Origin: Thermacetogenium sp. UBA4966
GTDB taxonomy: Bacteria; Bacillota; DSM-12270; Thermacetogeniales; Thermacetogeniaceae
DNA: 18,081 bases
Reading direction: 5' to 3'
NCBI GenBank assembly: GCA_002397275.1
Contig: DHAA01000118.1
Span: 1-18,081 of the forward strand
The position numbers were made by a program, and so were the translations under genes. Of the stretch, positions 1 through 6,679 are shown piece after piece. Below the pieces are notes generated by a model. It was not told where the DNA came from, ran no database searches, and was given only the letters and a program-made list of their open reading frames with translations. How positions within the stretch are numbered: the first letter of the stretch is position 1; the number at the start of each line of letters is the position of its first letter.

Positions 1-27
1 AATTTCATTAGGGAATTTAGGTATTAT

Positions 28-91
28 CTTTCGGAATAGCAACAACAAGGCCATATTAAGCCGGAACAGAAAAGGCGAATTATTCCGAAAG
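28..91. repeat. 11-bp inverted repeat, 42-bp spacer
   Basis: CTTTCGGAATA at 28-38 is matched exactly by its reverse complement TATTCCGAAAG at 81-91. The 42-base spacer is long for an intrinsic terminator and no T-run follows directly. It could be a pair of protein-binding half sites, the ends of a very small element, or chance. No function is assigned. Confidence 0.4.
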
Positions 92-165
92 TTAAATTAC
101 TTATAAGGAATTTTTGTATGAAACCTTTTTTAGCCTCTAATTCTCTCCATCCGACAATAATACTC

Positions 166-195
166 TTGATGTTCTATCAATAAACTTGATATAAT
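166..195 (+). promoter_or_regulatory. Candidate vegetative promoter (distal)
   Basis: TTGATG at 166-171 and TATAAT at 190-195 are separated by 18 bases, a good sigma-A type match. Transcription would start near 202 and run through the GC-rich block at 231-299 towards the TetR gene. A second, better promoter lies downstream at 320-348, so this one would give a longer leader RNA. Confidence 0.45.
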
Positions 196-230
196 ACGCG
201 TTTTGCATAAATGATTATGACAGCCCAAAA

Positions 231-299
231 CGGGAAGTGCGTCTGGGAGTAGCCGCGGCAGCTCGCGCGTGCTAGGGAAGAGCTACCAAACTCAGCCCG
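231..299 (+). other. GC-rich, potentially folded leader segment of unknown class
   Basis: Inside AT-rich intergenic DNA this block is GC-rich and contains nested complementary segments: CGGG 231-234 with CCCG 296-299, CTGGG 243-247 with CTCAG 291-295 (one G-U pair), and GTAGC 249-253 with GCTAC 282-286. It lies downstream of a candidate promoter at 166-195, so it may be transcribed. The local string GGGAGTAGC recalls the yybP-ykoY manganese riboswitch, and GTGCG at 237-241 recalls group II intron 5' ends, but neither has enough of the remaining consensus to be claimed. The rest of 1-319 holds nothing else that I can support. Confidence 0.3.
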
Positions 300-319
300 G
301 TGAACAGTTGGAGTGAGCC

Positions 320-348
320 TTGACATGATGTTTCTTTGGTATTATAAT
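320..348 (+). promoter_or_regulatory. Consensus promoter of the TetR/ABC exporter operon
   Basis: TTGACA at 320-325 and TATAAT at 343-348 are both perfect consensus boxes with the optimal 17-base spacer. The start point would fall near 355, about 20 bases before the regulator's start codon. A promoter this strong is likely to be held down by a repressor, and an imperfect palindrome overlaps its start region (348-365). Confidence 0.8.
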
Positions 349-365
349 GAGTGAGTAATCAATCA
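348..365. promoter_or_regulatory. Candidate TetR operator overlapping the start point
   Basis: TGAGTGAGTAATCAATCA matches its own reverse complement at 14 of 18 positions. It begins at the last base of the -10 box and covers the expected start point, the usual place for an autoregulatory TetR-family operator. The assignment to the adjacent regulator is inference. Confidence 0.4.
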
Positions 366-376
366 TGAGGTGTGTT

Positions 377-1018
377 ATGGGAAAAGAAAGCTATGACATT
401 CAGAAATCGCTGGAGGACTACATTAAAGACTATCCTGATAAAGAGATTAGGATAATCAACGCTGCTATTAATGCCTTTGCAGAAAAAGGGTTTGAGGCTA
501 CAACGACCAAGGAGATCGCAAAAAAGGCCGGTGTCGCCGAAGGGACATTCTTCCATTATTTTGCCACCAAGGAGTCTCTGTTAGAAAAAATGGTGCCTTT
601 GCTGATCAAGATCATACAGCCCAAGTTTGAGAAGCCGATTAAAAGCATTATCGAAGAAACTGAGGAAATGCCTCTTGAGAAGATATTCTCCGTTATCATT
701 TTAGACCGACTCAAATTGCTACGCGATAATCAGCGTTTTATTAAATCGGTACTGCCTGTATTGATTTATCGTGCATCGCTCTTAAATCAACTGCAGGAGA
801 GCATCTTACCCAAGATCAAAAATTATATGGATCTGGTGCTCAAAAGGGGGAAAAGTCGGGGAGAGATCCGCGACGATATGAGTGTCGATATAGTGATGTG
901 CCAAATGCTGGGGTTTGTCTTTTCATATGCTATGTTTTCAGAATGGTCAGACGAATTAAAGGTCAAAGAGGATATAGAGCTGTTTATAAAATTTACTGCG
1001 GAAGGATGGCGCAAATGA
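377..1018 (+). CDS. TetR/AcrR-family transcriptional regulator of the adjacent ABC exporter
   Basis: A one-component repressor of 213 residues, normal length for the family. The N-terminal DNA-binding domain is clear at residues 25-70: a helix with AAINAFAEKGFEATTTKEIA, then the helix-turn-helix and recognition segment AGVAEGTFFHYFATKESLL, the family signature. The C-terminal ligand domain (about 80-213) is divergent, so the inducer cannot be read. An in-frame ATG exists at 365, but GAGG at 367-370 is well placed for the ATG at 377 and 365 is too near the predicted transcript start, so I use 377. The stop overlaps the start of the ABC ATPase (ATGA at 1015-1018), showing an operon with the exporter it probably controls. 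Autorepression through the 348-365 palindrome is inferred. Confidence 0.9.
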   Translation: MGKESYDIQKSLEDYIKDYPDKEIRIINAAINAFAEKGFEATTTKEIAKKAGVAEGTFFHYFATKESLLEKMVPLLIKIIQPKFEKPIKSIIEETEEMPLEKIFSVIILDRLKLLRDNQRFIKSVLPVLIYRASLLNQLQESILPKIKNYMDLVLKRGKSRGEIRDDMSVDIVMCQMLGFVFSYAMFSEWSDELKVKEDIELFIKFTAEGWRK

Positions 1019-1755
1019 CCTGCAAGATAGAAGCGGTGGATCTATGGAAGCAGTTAGGCGCTGAGCAGGTATTACAGGGAATTGATCTGCGCATGGATGC
1101 CGGGGAGATTTTAGGTGTGCTCGGCCCTTCGGGATCCGGCAAGACCACACTGATCAAATGCCTGCTGGGCATCCTCAGCCTGAACAAGGGGAGCGTGAAG
1201 ATTAACGGCACGGCGATCCCCAATCTTAAGCTGATGGACAACATCGGCTATATGGCCCAGACGGACGCGCTTTATGAGGACCTGACCGGACTGCAGAACC
1301 TCGTGTTTTTTGCAAGGCTCAAAGGGATGAAGAGGAAAGACGCTTACGCCCAGGCCTGCTCCCTGATGAAGATGGTGGAGCTGTCCAGGGATCAGGAGAA
1401 AAAGGTAGTCAATTACTCGGGCGGGATGAAGCGGCGGCTGTCGTTGGCCACAGCACTGATCGGTGATCCAGGGATAATTGTGCTGGATGAGCCCACGGTG
1501 GGGATCGATCCGCTCTTAAGAGACCTGTTCTGGCAGGAATTTCACCGGCTCAAAGCGTGCGGCAAGGCGATCATCATGACCACTCATGTGATGGATGAGG
1601 CGGAAAAGTGCGATCGGCTGATCCTGATCAGAAACGGCAGAATCATTCGCGACGGCGGCCCTGAGCAACTCAAAGCCGAGACAGCTGAAGGGACGCTGGA
1701 AGCAATTTTTATCCGGTCGGCCAGACAAGGTAGGGAAGGAGGGGAGGCTGTATGA
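1015..1755 (+). CDS. ABC-2 type exporter, ATP-binding subunit
   Basis: Cytoplasmic ATPase of a two-gene ABC exporter, 246 residues. All nucleotide-binding motifs are present in order: Walker A GPSGSGKTT (37-45), Q-loop glutamine 82 in YMAQTDALYE, signature YSGGM (134-138), Walker B IIVLDEP (154-160) and switch histidine 191 in TTHVMDEAEKCD. The sequence resembles the CcmA/drug-resistance type ATPases that pair with ABC-2 permeases. An open frame extends far upstream inside the regulator gene, but GGAAGG at 1000-1005 fits the ATG at 1015, which overlaps the regulator stop as ATGA. The 3' end overlaps the permease start in the same manner. The substrate is unknown; TetR control suggests a toxic small molecule or lipid. 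Confidence 0.9.
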   Translation: MTCKIEAVDLWKQLGAEQVLQGIDLRMDAGEILGVLGPSGSGKTTLIKCLLGILSLNKGSVKINGTAIPNLKLMDNIGYMAQTDALYEDLTGLQNLVFFARLKGMKRKDAYAQACSLMKMVELSRDQEKKVVNYSGGMKRRLSLATALIGDPGIIVLDEPTVGIDPLLRDLFWQEFHRLKACGKAIIMTTHVMDEAEKCDRLILIRNGRIIRDGGPEQLKAETAEGTLEAIFIRSARQGREGGEAV

Positions 1756-2798
1756 AGAGCCTGATCATCGCCGGCAGATTAATCAGGCAGATCTCCGGAG
1801 ATAAAAGGACCGTGGGGCTGATGATCGTCGCCCCGATTTTGATCATAACCATCATCTATTACATGTTGGCCTCAGGGGTGTCGACCATCAATCTGGACAT
1901 CGTAGAAGGCAGCGCTGTCGATCACGAGCTGTTGGAAGGGATGGCTGCGGTGCGGGTCGTTCCCGACGAGGAGGAGGCCGTAGCACGATTGGAAGCAGGT
2001 CTGAGCGACGGGTATATTTATAACGACAAGTACGTGGTGGAAGGAAGCAATCCCGGGGTCAGCAACCTGGTGCGTAAGGTCTATGCCGAATACGCCATGC
2101 AGGAAAAATTGGCGGCACTGCCTCCCCAGGCGGCCGGCGCGGCGGAAGAATTAAGAGCCCCGCTCCCGGTCGAAGCGTATTACGGCGGCGACGATTACGA
2201 GCAGTTCGATTTCCTGGCGCCGAGCATGATGGGCCTTATTATCTGTTTTTTGATATTTATCCTGTCGGGCATTTCTTTTTTGCGAGAGCGCATCAGCGGG
2301 ACGCTGGAGCGGCTGATGGTCTCCTCTCTACGGCGCGGCCAGCTGGTAGTCGGGTATTTCCTGGGATTCGGCGTATTTGCTGTTCTGCAGACTGTTGTTA
2401 TCCAGGCCTTTATGATCTATGTGCTGCAGGTCCATACCTATGCTAACTTTTTCCTGATCCTGCTGATCAATCTGACGATAGCCGGAACATCCTTGGCGCT
2501 GGGAACCCTGCTATCCGCTTTTGCCCGCAATGATTTTCAATTGTTTCAGTTTATTCCCCTGGTGATCATTCCTCAGGCTCTATTCTGCGGCCTCATTGAT
2601 ATGCGGGAAACTCCGGCCGTTTTTCAGTATCTCAGCCAATTGTTCCCCCTGACTTACGGCGCCGAAGCCTTGAGAGACGTAATGCTGCGCGGGATGGGCT
2701 TAGGAGATGTCCTTCCTGCTTTGCTGATCATGCTTGGGTTTATGCTGTTTTTTATCGCCCTGAATGTCCGGGCGCTGAGAAAATACAGAAATATATGA
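1752..2798 (+). CDS. ABC-2 type exporter, permease subunit
   Basis: Membrane partner of the preceding ATPase, 348 residues. One N-terminal membrane segment (about 20-42, VGLMIVAPILIITIIYYML) is followed by an extracytoplasmic domain of roughly 110 residues. Five further hydrophobic segments from about residue 155 to 340 include the conserved ABC-2 cytoplasmic stretch with SFLRERISGTLERLMVSSLR. This is the YbhR/YhgE-like half-transporter layout, so the working transporter is probably a homodimer with two ATPases. Its start overlaps the ATPase stop (ATGA at 1752-1755). No terminator is obvious after the stop. The exported compound cannot be deduced from the sequence. Confidence 0.88.
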   Translation: MKSLIIAGRLIRQISGDKRTVGLMIVAPILIITIIYYMLASGVSTINLDIVEGSAVDHELLEGMAAVRVVPDEEEAVARLEAGLSDGYIYNDKYVVEGSNPGVSNLVRKVYAEYAMQEKLAALPPQAAGAAEELRAPLPVEAYYGGDDYEQFDFLAPSMMGLIICFLIFILSGISFLRERISGTLERLMVSSLRRGQLVVGYFLGFGVFAVLQTVVIQAFMIYVLQVHTYANFFLILLINLTIAGTSLALGTLLSAFARNDFQLFQFIPLVIIPQALFCGLIDMRETPAVFQYLSQLFPLTYGAEALRDVMLRGMGLGDVLPALLIMLGFMLFFIALNVRALRKYRNI

Positions 2799-2899
2799 CG
2801 AGAGCAATAATGATGATCCCTAAAAACGTAAGCGCATCCGTTGGGGTGATGTCGCCGTACCTGTGATTCGGATGGAAAAGGCTGGTCAGGAGAACCTTA

Positions 2900-2927
2900 T
2901 TGACTTGAAGTAGGCATATGCTATACT
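2900..2927 (+). promoter_or_regulatory. Promoter of the molybdate/tungstate operon
   Basis: TTGACT at 2900-2905 and TATACT at 2922-2927 with a 16-base spacer form a good promoter. The predicted start is about 2934, some 50 bases before the lipoprotein start codon. The -10 box lies inside the left arm and loop of a perfect palindrome (2913-2946), so a bound protein would block polymerase. Confidence 0.6.
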
Positions 2928-2946
2928 ATTTAAAATAGCATATGCC
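2913..2946. promoter_or_regulatory. Perfect 12-bp-arm palindrome over the promoter, candidate operator
   Basis: GGCATATGCTAT at 2913-2924 is repeated as the exact reverse complement ATAGCATATGCC at 2935-2946, with a 10-base centre. It covers the -10 box and the start point of the uptake operon. Its general form (long AT-rich dyad at a Mo/W uptake promoter) resembles the way ModE-type sensors act, but the sequence is not the E. coli ModE site and no regulator gene is adjacent. A transcript hairpin is unlikely because the left arm lies upstream of the start point. Confidence 0.6.
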
Positions 2947-2986
2947 ATATAACAACTTATTTAAAAATGAGAGGGGGGTTAATATT

Positions 2987-3793
2987 TTGAAAAAAGCAAG
3001 AGCCTTGCTTCTGACCGCATTTGCGGCAATTCTGTTGGCAAGCTTATTGTTCGTCGGAGGCTGCGGCAATCAGCCGGAGGAGAAGAGCGATGAAACCGAG
3101 AAACAGCAAAAATCATTGTTTGCTTATGTCGGCGCCAATCTAAAAGAACCGGTCAGTGAAATTGCGGCTTCTTATGAGAAAAAAACAGGGGTGAAGGTGG
3201 AACTAACGTTTAATAATTCCGGAGCGATATTAAATCAGATAGAAATGAGCAAAAAGGGGGATATCTGTATCCCGGGAGGCATGCCATTTGTGGAAAAAGC
3301 CAAAGAAAAGAATTTTGTTGATCAAGTCGTTGGGCCTATCGCCTATCATACGCCTGTGATCATCACTCCCGAGGGGAATCCTGCGCAGATATCTGTAGTG
3401 GAAGACCTGGCCAAAGAAGGGGTTAAGCTGGTGATGCCTGATCAAGAGGCCACAGCGATCGGCAAGTCGGCTACCAGTGTCTTTGCCAAAATCGGTAAAA
3501 CCGCTGAAATCGAAAAGAATGTGATCGCCAGTTTAGAAAGTCCTGCTAAAGTTTTGGCGGCGATTGAGATGGGGCAGGGCAACGCGGGCATCGTTGAAGT
3601 AAGCAACACCATCAATAATGATAAAATTGAGGTTGTTGAGATCGATCCCCAAGTAAATGTTATCGATCAAATCCCGGTCGTCTCCTTGGTCTATACAAAA
3701 GATAAAGAATTGACGAGCGATTTCCTGGAATATGTAGAGGATAACGGACCGGCAGTTTTTAAGAAATATGGATTTAAAATTGAAAAACCCTAA
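2987..3793 (+). CDS. modA: ModA-family substrate-binding lipoprotein (molybdate/tungstate)
   Basis: Extracytoplasmic binding protein of an oxyanion ABC importer, 268 residues from a TTG start. GAGGGGGG at 2971-2978 lies 8 bases before that TTG; the in-frame ATG at 2942 sits inside the operator palindrome and has no such site. The N-terminus is a lipoprotein signal: KK, a hydrophobic run, then lipobox VGGC with Cys26 as the predicted lipid anchor. The mature part shows the ModA-like fold signs YVGANLKEPVSEIAASYEKK (47-66), FNNSGAILNQIE (75-86) and PDQEATAIGKSA (151-162). Molybdate versus tungstate cannot be told from sequence alone. It is the first gene of an operon with permease and ATPase. 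Confidence 0.8.
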   Translation: MKKARALLLTAFAAILLASLLFVGGCGNQPEEKSDETEKQQKSLFAYVGANLKEPVSEIAASYEKKTGVKVELTFNNSGAILNQIEMSKKGDICIPGGMPFVEKAKEKNFVDQVVGPIAYHTPVIITPEGNPAQISVVEDLAKEGVKLVMPDQEATAIGKSATSVFAKIGKTAEIEKNVIASLESPAKVLAAIEMGQGNAGIVEVSNTINNDKIEVVEIDPQVNVIDQIPVVSLVYTKDKELTSDFLEYVEDNGPAVFKKYGFKIEKP

Positions 3794-4580
3794 TTTGAAA
3801 AAAGATTTATTCTTCGGTTCATTCTGGTTGACATCTACTTTGCTCGTTCTCTTCTTTTTGTTTATTATTATCGGCCTGTTTACTTATAGCGACCTGGGAA
3901 TGCTGCTCGGTGTTCTCCGGCAGCCCGAGTTTCATTTTGCCATAAAGCTTACTCTGTGGACATCAGTGACAGCCACTTTTTTTGCGGTGGTTGTCGCTCT
4001 TCCTTGCGCCTATGTTCTTTCACGTTACAGACTGCCGGGGATGGTGTTTTTCGATACATTAGTTGATATTCCGATCGTTCTTCCTCCTTTGGTCAGCGGG
4101 ATCGCTTTGCTGATCTTCTTCGGTCCTTTGTTCGGGGACCAGTTGGTCAAGGCTGGTATAAGAGTCGTCTTTACACCGTTAGGCGTGGTCGTCGCCCAGT
4201 GGTTTGTCGCCGTCCCCTATGCCATTAAGAGTTTTAAGCAGGCGTTTAACGGCGTTGACCGCCGCATGGAGAATATTGCAAGGACTTTAGGCTTTTCTCC
4301 GGCAGGGGCTTTTTTCAGGGTTACCATTCCTCTCGCCAAAAGCGGTCTGATCGGCGGTCTGGTAATGACTTGGGCGCGGGCCCTGGGGGAATTCGGGGCG
4401 ACCGCTATGTTGGCGGGGATTACGCGAATGAAAACAGAAACCCTTTCCGTTGCCGTTTTCCTGAATATGTCTATCGGCGATATAGAATTTGCCATATCTA
4501 CAGCTATTGTCATGTTGTTTATCGCTTTGATTCTGCTCATCATTCTAAAAACAGTCATGCGTAAAGAGGTCCGTGTATGA
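3768..4580 (+). CDS. modB: Molybdate/tungstate-type ABC transporter permease
   Basis: Integral membrane channel subunit, 270 residues, with about six hydrophobic segments (roughly 18-40, 60-85, 98-120, 135-155, 192-214 and 240-262). The cytoplasmic coupling loop is clear around residues 167-190 (ENIARTLGFSPAGAFFRVTI), the docking site for the ATPase, followed by GLVMTWARALGEFGATAM typical of ModB/WtpB/CysT-type permeases. The start at 3768 overlaps the binding-protein gene by 26 bases and has no strong ribosome site; TTG codons at 3780 and 3795 are alternatives. Translation is probably coupled to the upstream gene. The stop overlaps the next start as ATGA at 4577-4580. Confidence 0.85.
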   Translation: MDLKLKNPNLKKDLFFGSFWLTSTLLVLFFLFIIIGLFTYSDLGMLLGVLRQPEFHFAIKLTLWTSVTATFFAVVVALPCAYVLSRYRLPGMVFFDTLVDIPIVLPPLVSGIALLIFFGPLFGDQLVKAGIRVVFTPLGVVVAQWFVAVPYAIKSFKQAFNGVDRRMENIARTLGFSPAGAFFRVTIPLAKSGLIGGLVMTWARALGEFGATAMLAGITRMKTETLSVAVFLNMSIGDIEFAISTAIVMLFIALILLIILKTVMRKEVRV

Positions 4581-5671
4581 AGCCCTTATTGTTACAGGTA
4601 TCGGCGCTTAACGTTCAAGCCGGAAGGTTTGCACTTCAGAACATATCTTTTTCCCTGGAGATGGGGGCGTACTTCATCATCTTAGGACCTACAGGCTGCG
4701 GGAAAACGATGCTGCTGGAAACGTTGGCAGGCCTGCGCAAGCCGGTATCTGGAAAGATACTGCTGAAGGGTAAAGATATTACTTACTTACCGCCGGAAGA
4801 GCGGGGTTTAGGTTTCGCCTATCAGGATAGTCTGCTCTATCCTTTCCTGAATGTGAAAGAGAATATTCTATTCGGAGCAAAGGCTGGAAAAAAGGGCAGA
4901 GATGTCAATATTCTGAAAAGAATGGATAGGCTGGCCGAGGCCATGGGCATTTCGCATTTGTTGCCGCGTTATCCCTCGGCGTTAAGCGGGGGGGAGAAGC
5001 AGCGTGTTTCCTTGGCCAGGGCGATTTTAACCAATCCCCCGCTTCTTCTACTGGATGAGCCTTTGTCCGCGCTTGACCCCCAAACACGGGATTCCATGCG
5101 GACATTGCTGCAAGAGATTCATCAAGCGGAAGGAATGGGAATTATACATGTAACCCATGACTTTAACGAAGCCTTGCAGCTAGGGACACAGGCGCTGGTG
5201 ATGAACAATGGAAACATTCAGCAGCAGGGGGATCCCTTGACTGTTTTCGAAAAGCCGGGCTCGCTTTTTGTGGCCGGTTTTCTTCAGAGTGAGAATATCG
5301 TGAAGGGCATAATCGAAAGAGAAGGAGGGTCTCCTTGGTTTAAGAACGTGGAGAACGATTTGTCGCTAGGCCCTTTACCGGAAGATTTGCTTAGGGGAAA
5401 CATGCCCAATGAAGTTTATCTTGTAATTCACGCCGGGCAAATTGAGGTATCCTGCGGAGAAGAGTTCTGTGATCAAAGAACAAACAGCTGGACGGCCCTG
5501 GTTGAAAAGGCAATCATCAACAGTTCGCATGTGGACTTGACCTGCAAAGGAAAGGGCTGCTGGCATGTTACTTTATCAAGGCATGAATGGCAAAGCCGTG
5601 CAATGGACGTCGGAAGCAAGGTAAAACTATCGGTAAAAATGGAGCGTATTCATTTGATATCAAATTCATGA
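4577..5671 (+). CDS. modC: Molybdate/tungstate-type ABC transporter ATPase with C-terminal regulatory domain
   Basis: ATPase of the uptake system, 364 residues. Motifs: Walker A GPTGCGKT (37-44), Q-loop Gln83, signature LSGGEKQ (136-142), Walker B LLLLDEP (156-162) and switch His194. The remaining 120 residues (about 240-364) form a C-terminal domain of the TOBE-like type found on ModC and WtpC, which in known members can bind the oxyanion and inhibit transport. This domain contains two cysteine pairs of the same spacing, C293-x4-C298 and C323-x4-C328, which I do not know as a usual feature. It follows the permease with an ATGA overlap. The specific ligand (Mo or W) is undetermined. Confidence 0.85.
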   Translation: MKPLLLQVSALNVQAGRFALQNISFSLEMGAYFIILGPTGCGKTMLLETLAGLRKPVSGKILLKGKDITYLPPEERGLGFAYQDSLLYPFLNVKENILFGAKAGKKGRDVNILKRMDRLAEAMGISHLLPRYPSALSGGEKQRVSLARAILTNPPLLLLDEPLSALDPQTRDSMRTLLQEIHQAEGMGIIHVTHDFNEALQLGTQALVMNNGNIQQQGDPLTVFEKPGSLFVAGFLQSENIVKGIIEREGGSPWFKNVENDLSLGPLPEDLLRGNMPNEVYLVIHAGQIEVSCGEEFCDQRTNSWTALVEKAIINSSHVDLTCKGKGCWHVTLSRHEWQSRAMDVGSKVKLSVKMERIHLISNS

Positions 5672-5722
5672 CTTGCAGGTTTGAGGTATTGCATTAAAAA
5701 GGATTTTTGAGGGGGAAAAGTT

Positions 5723-6472
5723 ATGAGCGAAACAGATACAGGATTTGCTCTTTGGAAAAAGCTGCAAAGCGAGCTGGCAAAATTAGCGGAAGAAAACGGG
5801 CTGAGCGAACGAGATGTGGAGATTATTTGTTCTGTTCTTACTGCCAGGGAGGCTATCGGGGATCCGGAAAGAAATGATTTTCCGATTCAAAAAGGCAAAG
5901 AAAAAATGATACAGGCTTGTTTCGGTAGTTCTTGTAGTCAGGTATTTACCGATATGCCTAATATTTTTACCGGGAGGATAAAAGATCTGATAAGCATGCC
6001 GCTAAAGACAAATTATGAACGGGCGGTTTTTGTTTCCGGTTTGAACGCGGTGCTGCGGGAGCTGAAAATGACGGACCGCACCATACACTGCAAGGATGAC
6101 GGGCCCAAAAAATGCGCTTTAGAACTGGCGGAAATGATCGAGAAGGAATATGGTAATCCAAGGATCGCTCTCTTCGGACTTCAGCCGGCGATGGCCGATG
6201 TTTTGTCTAAAAAATATGAGCTGAGAGTTTTTGATCTGGATGAAGACAATATCGGTAAAAATAAATTTGGGATCACGGTTGAAAACGGAATGTGCGACCT
6301 GGAAGAGGTTGAGGGTTGGGCCGACATGTTTCTGGTTACCGGCAGTACGCTCTGCAACGGCTCTATTATTAATTTTCTTCCTGTTCAAAAGCCTGTTGTC
6401 TATTTCGGGATAACCGTTGCCGGCGCGGCTTCCTTGTTGGGTTGGAAAAGGTTTTGCCCGCAGTCTTCTTAA
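5723..6472 (+). CDS. DUF4213/DUF364 protein (putative heavy-metal chelation family)
   Basis: A 249-residue soluble protein with a strong ribosome site (GAGGGGG at 5709-5715). It has the layout of the DUF4213-DUF364 family, whose C-terminal half is annotated as a Rossmann-like putative heavy-metal chelation domain. Family-like signs are CFGSSCSQVFTD (66-77), VFVSGLNAVLRELKM (102-116), TIHCKDDGPKKCALEL (120-135), LFGLQPAMADVL (150-161), LVTGSTLCNGSI (204-215) and the C-terminal GWKRFCPQ. There are eight cysteines (36, 66, 71, 123, 131, 191, 211, 245). It lies 51 bases after the uptake ATPase with no visible terminator, so it is probably cotranscribed. A role in handling the imported metal is inference; no biochemical activity is established to my knowledge. 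Confidence 0.75.
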   Translation: MSETDTGFALWKKLQSELAKLAEENGLSERDVEIICSVLTAREAIGDPERNDFPIQKGKEKMIQACFGSSCSQVFTDMPNIFTGRIKDLISMPLKTNYERAVFVSGLNAVLRELKMTDRTIHCKDDGPKKCALELAEMIEKEYGNPRIALFGLQPAMADVLSKKYELRVFDLDEDNIGKNKFGITVENGMCDLEEVEGWADMFLVTGSTLCNGSIINFLPVQKPVVYFGITVAGAASLLGWKRFCPQSS

Positions 6473-6490
6473 AACTGCCTTCCCTTTTTG

Positions 6491-6519
6491 TTGTCCGTAA
6501 AGATGCGCTGTGATATAAT
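6491..6519 (+). promoter_or_regulatory. Promoter of the pheST leader
   Basis: TTGTCC at 6491-6496 and TATAAT at 6514-6519, 17 bases apart, with TG at 6511-6512 just before the -10 box giving an extended -10. The start near 6526 gives a leader of about 430 bases before the terminator, considerably longer than the T-box itself. Confidence 0.65.
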
Positions 6520-6531
6520 GCGATCAAGATA

Positions 6532-6666
6532 CATCCAGTCTATCTCCATGAAGGATGTGAGGGGATGTCCTTATCTGCTCGTTTTTACTGGATGATTTTC
6601 AAGTGTACCGGTTCACCGCGAGCGTTTATGCTTTACCGCAAGTATCTTCTTCACTAAAACTGGATG
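6532..6666 (+). repeat. One CATCCAGT and two ACTGGATG segments able to pair alternatively
   Basis: CATCCAGT at 6532-6539, close to the transcript start, is the exact reverse complement of ACTGGATG at both 6587-6594 and 6659-6666. The two downstream copies are followed by similar bases (ATTTTCAA and GTATTTTCAA), so they look like a short direct duplication. Only one can pair with the upstream segment at a time. No T-run follows either hairpin, so they are not terminators by themselves. Confidence 0.45.
6565..6657 (+). CDS. Possible 30-residue leader peptide rich in aromatic residues
   Basis: An ATG at 6565 opens a 30-codon frame ending with TAA at 6655-6657, between the pheS promoter and the T-box. 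AAGGA at 6551-6555 lies 9 bases before the ATG, an acceptable ribosome site. The peptide (MSLSARFYWMIFKCTGSPRA, then FMLYRKYLLH) has three Phe, three Tyr and one Trp in 30 residues, with Phe codons at 6583, 6598 and 6625. Enrichment in the amino acid of the operon is the hallmark of ribosome-mediated attenuation leaders, but there is no run of consecutive Phe codons and a T-box already serves that purpose. It may be chance, or a second control layer. Confidence 0.3.
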   Translation: MSLSARFYWMIFKCTGSPRAFMLYRKYLLH

Positions 6667-6679
6667 GTATTTTCAAAAC

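Noticed and set aside
231..299. yybP-ykoY manganese riboswitch or group II intron end
   Set aside because: Only short strings agree (GGGAGTAGC, GTGCG). The other conserved loop and domain sequences are not seen, so no named class is assigned.
2822..2908. Start-less open frame before the Mo/W operon (RKRIRWGDVAVPVIRMEKAG, ending LIDLK)
   Set aside because: It looks protein-like for about 28 codons, but there is no start codon near its beginning, it ends at the promoter, and no family is recognised. A gene remnant is possible but cannot be supported. A CATCCG/CGGATG pair at 2835-2874 is too weak to call.
6548..6595. 15-codon ORF starting at ATG 6548
   Set aside because: No ribosome site and only one Phe codon; the overlapping ORF from 6565 is the better leader-peptide candidate.
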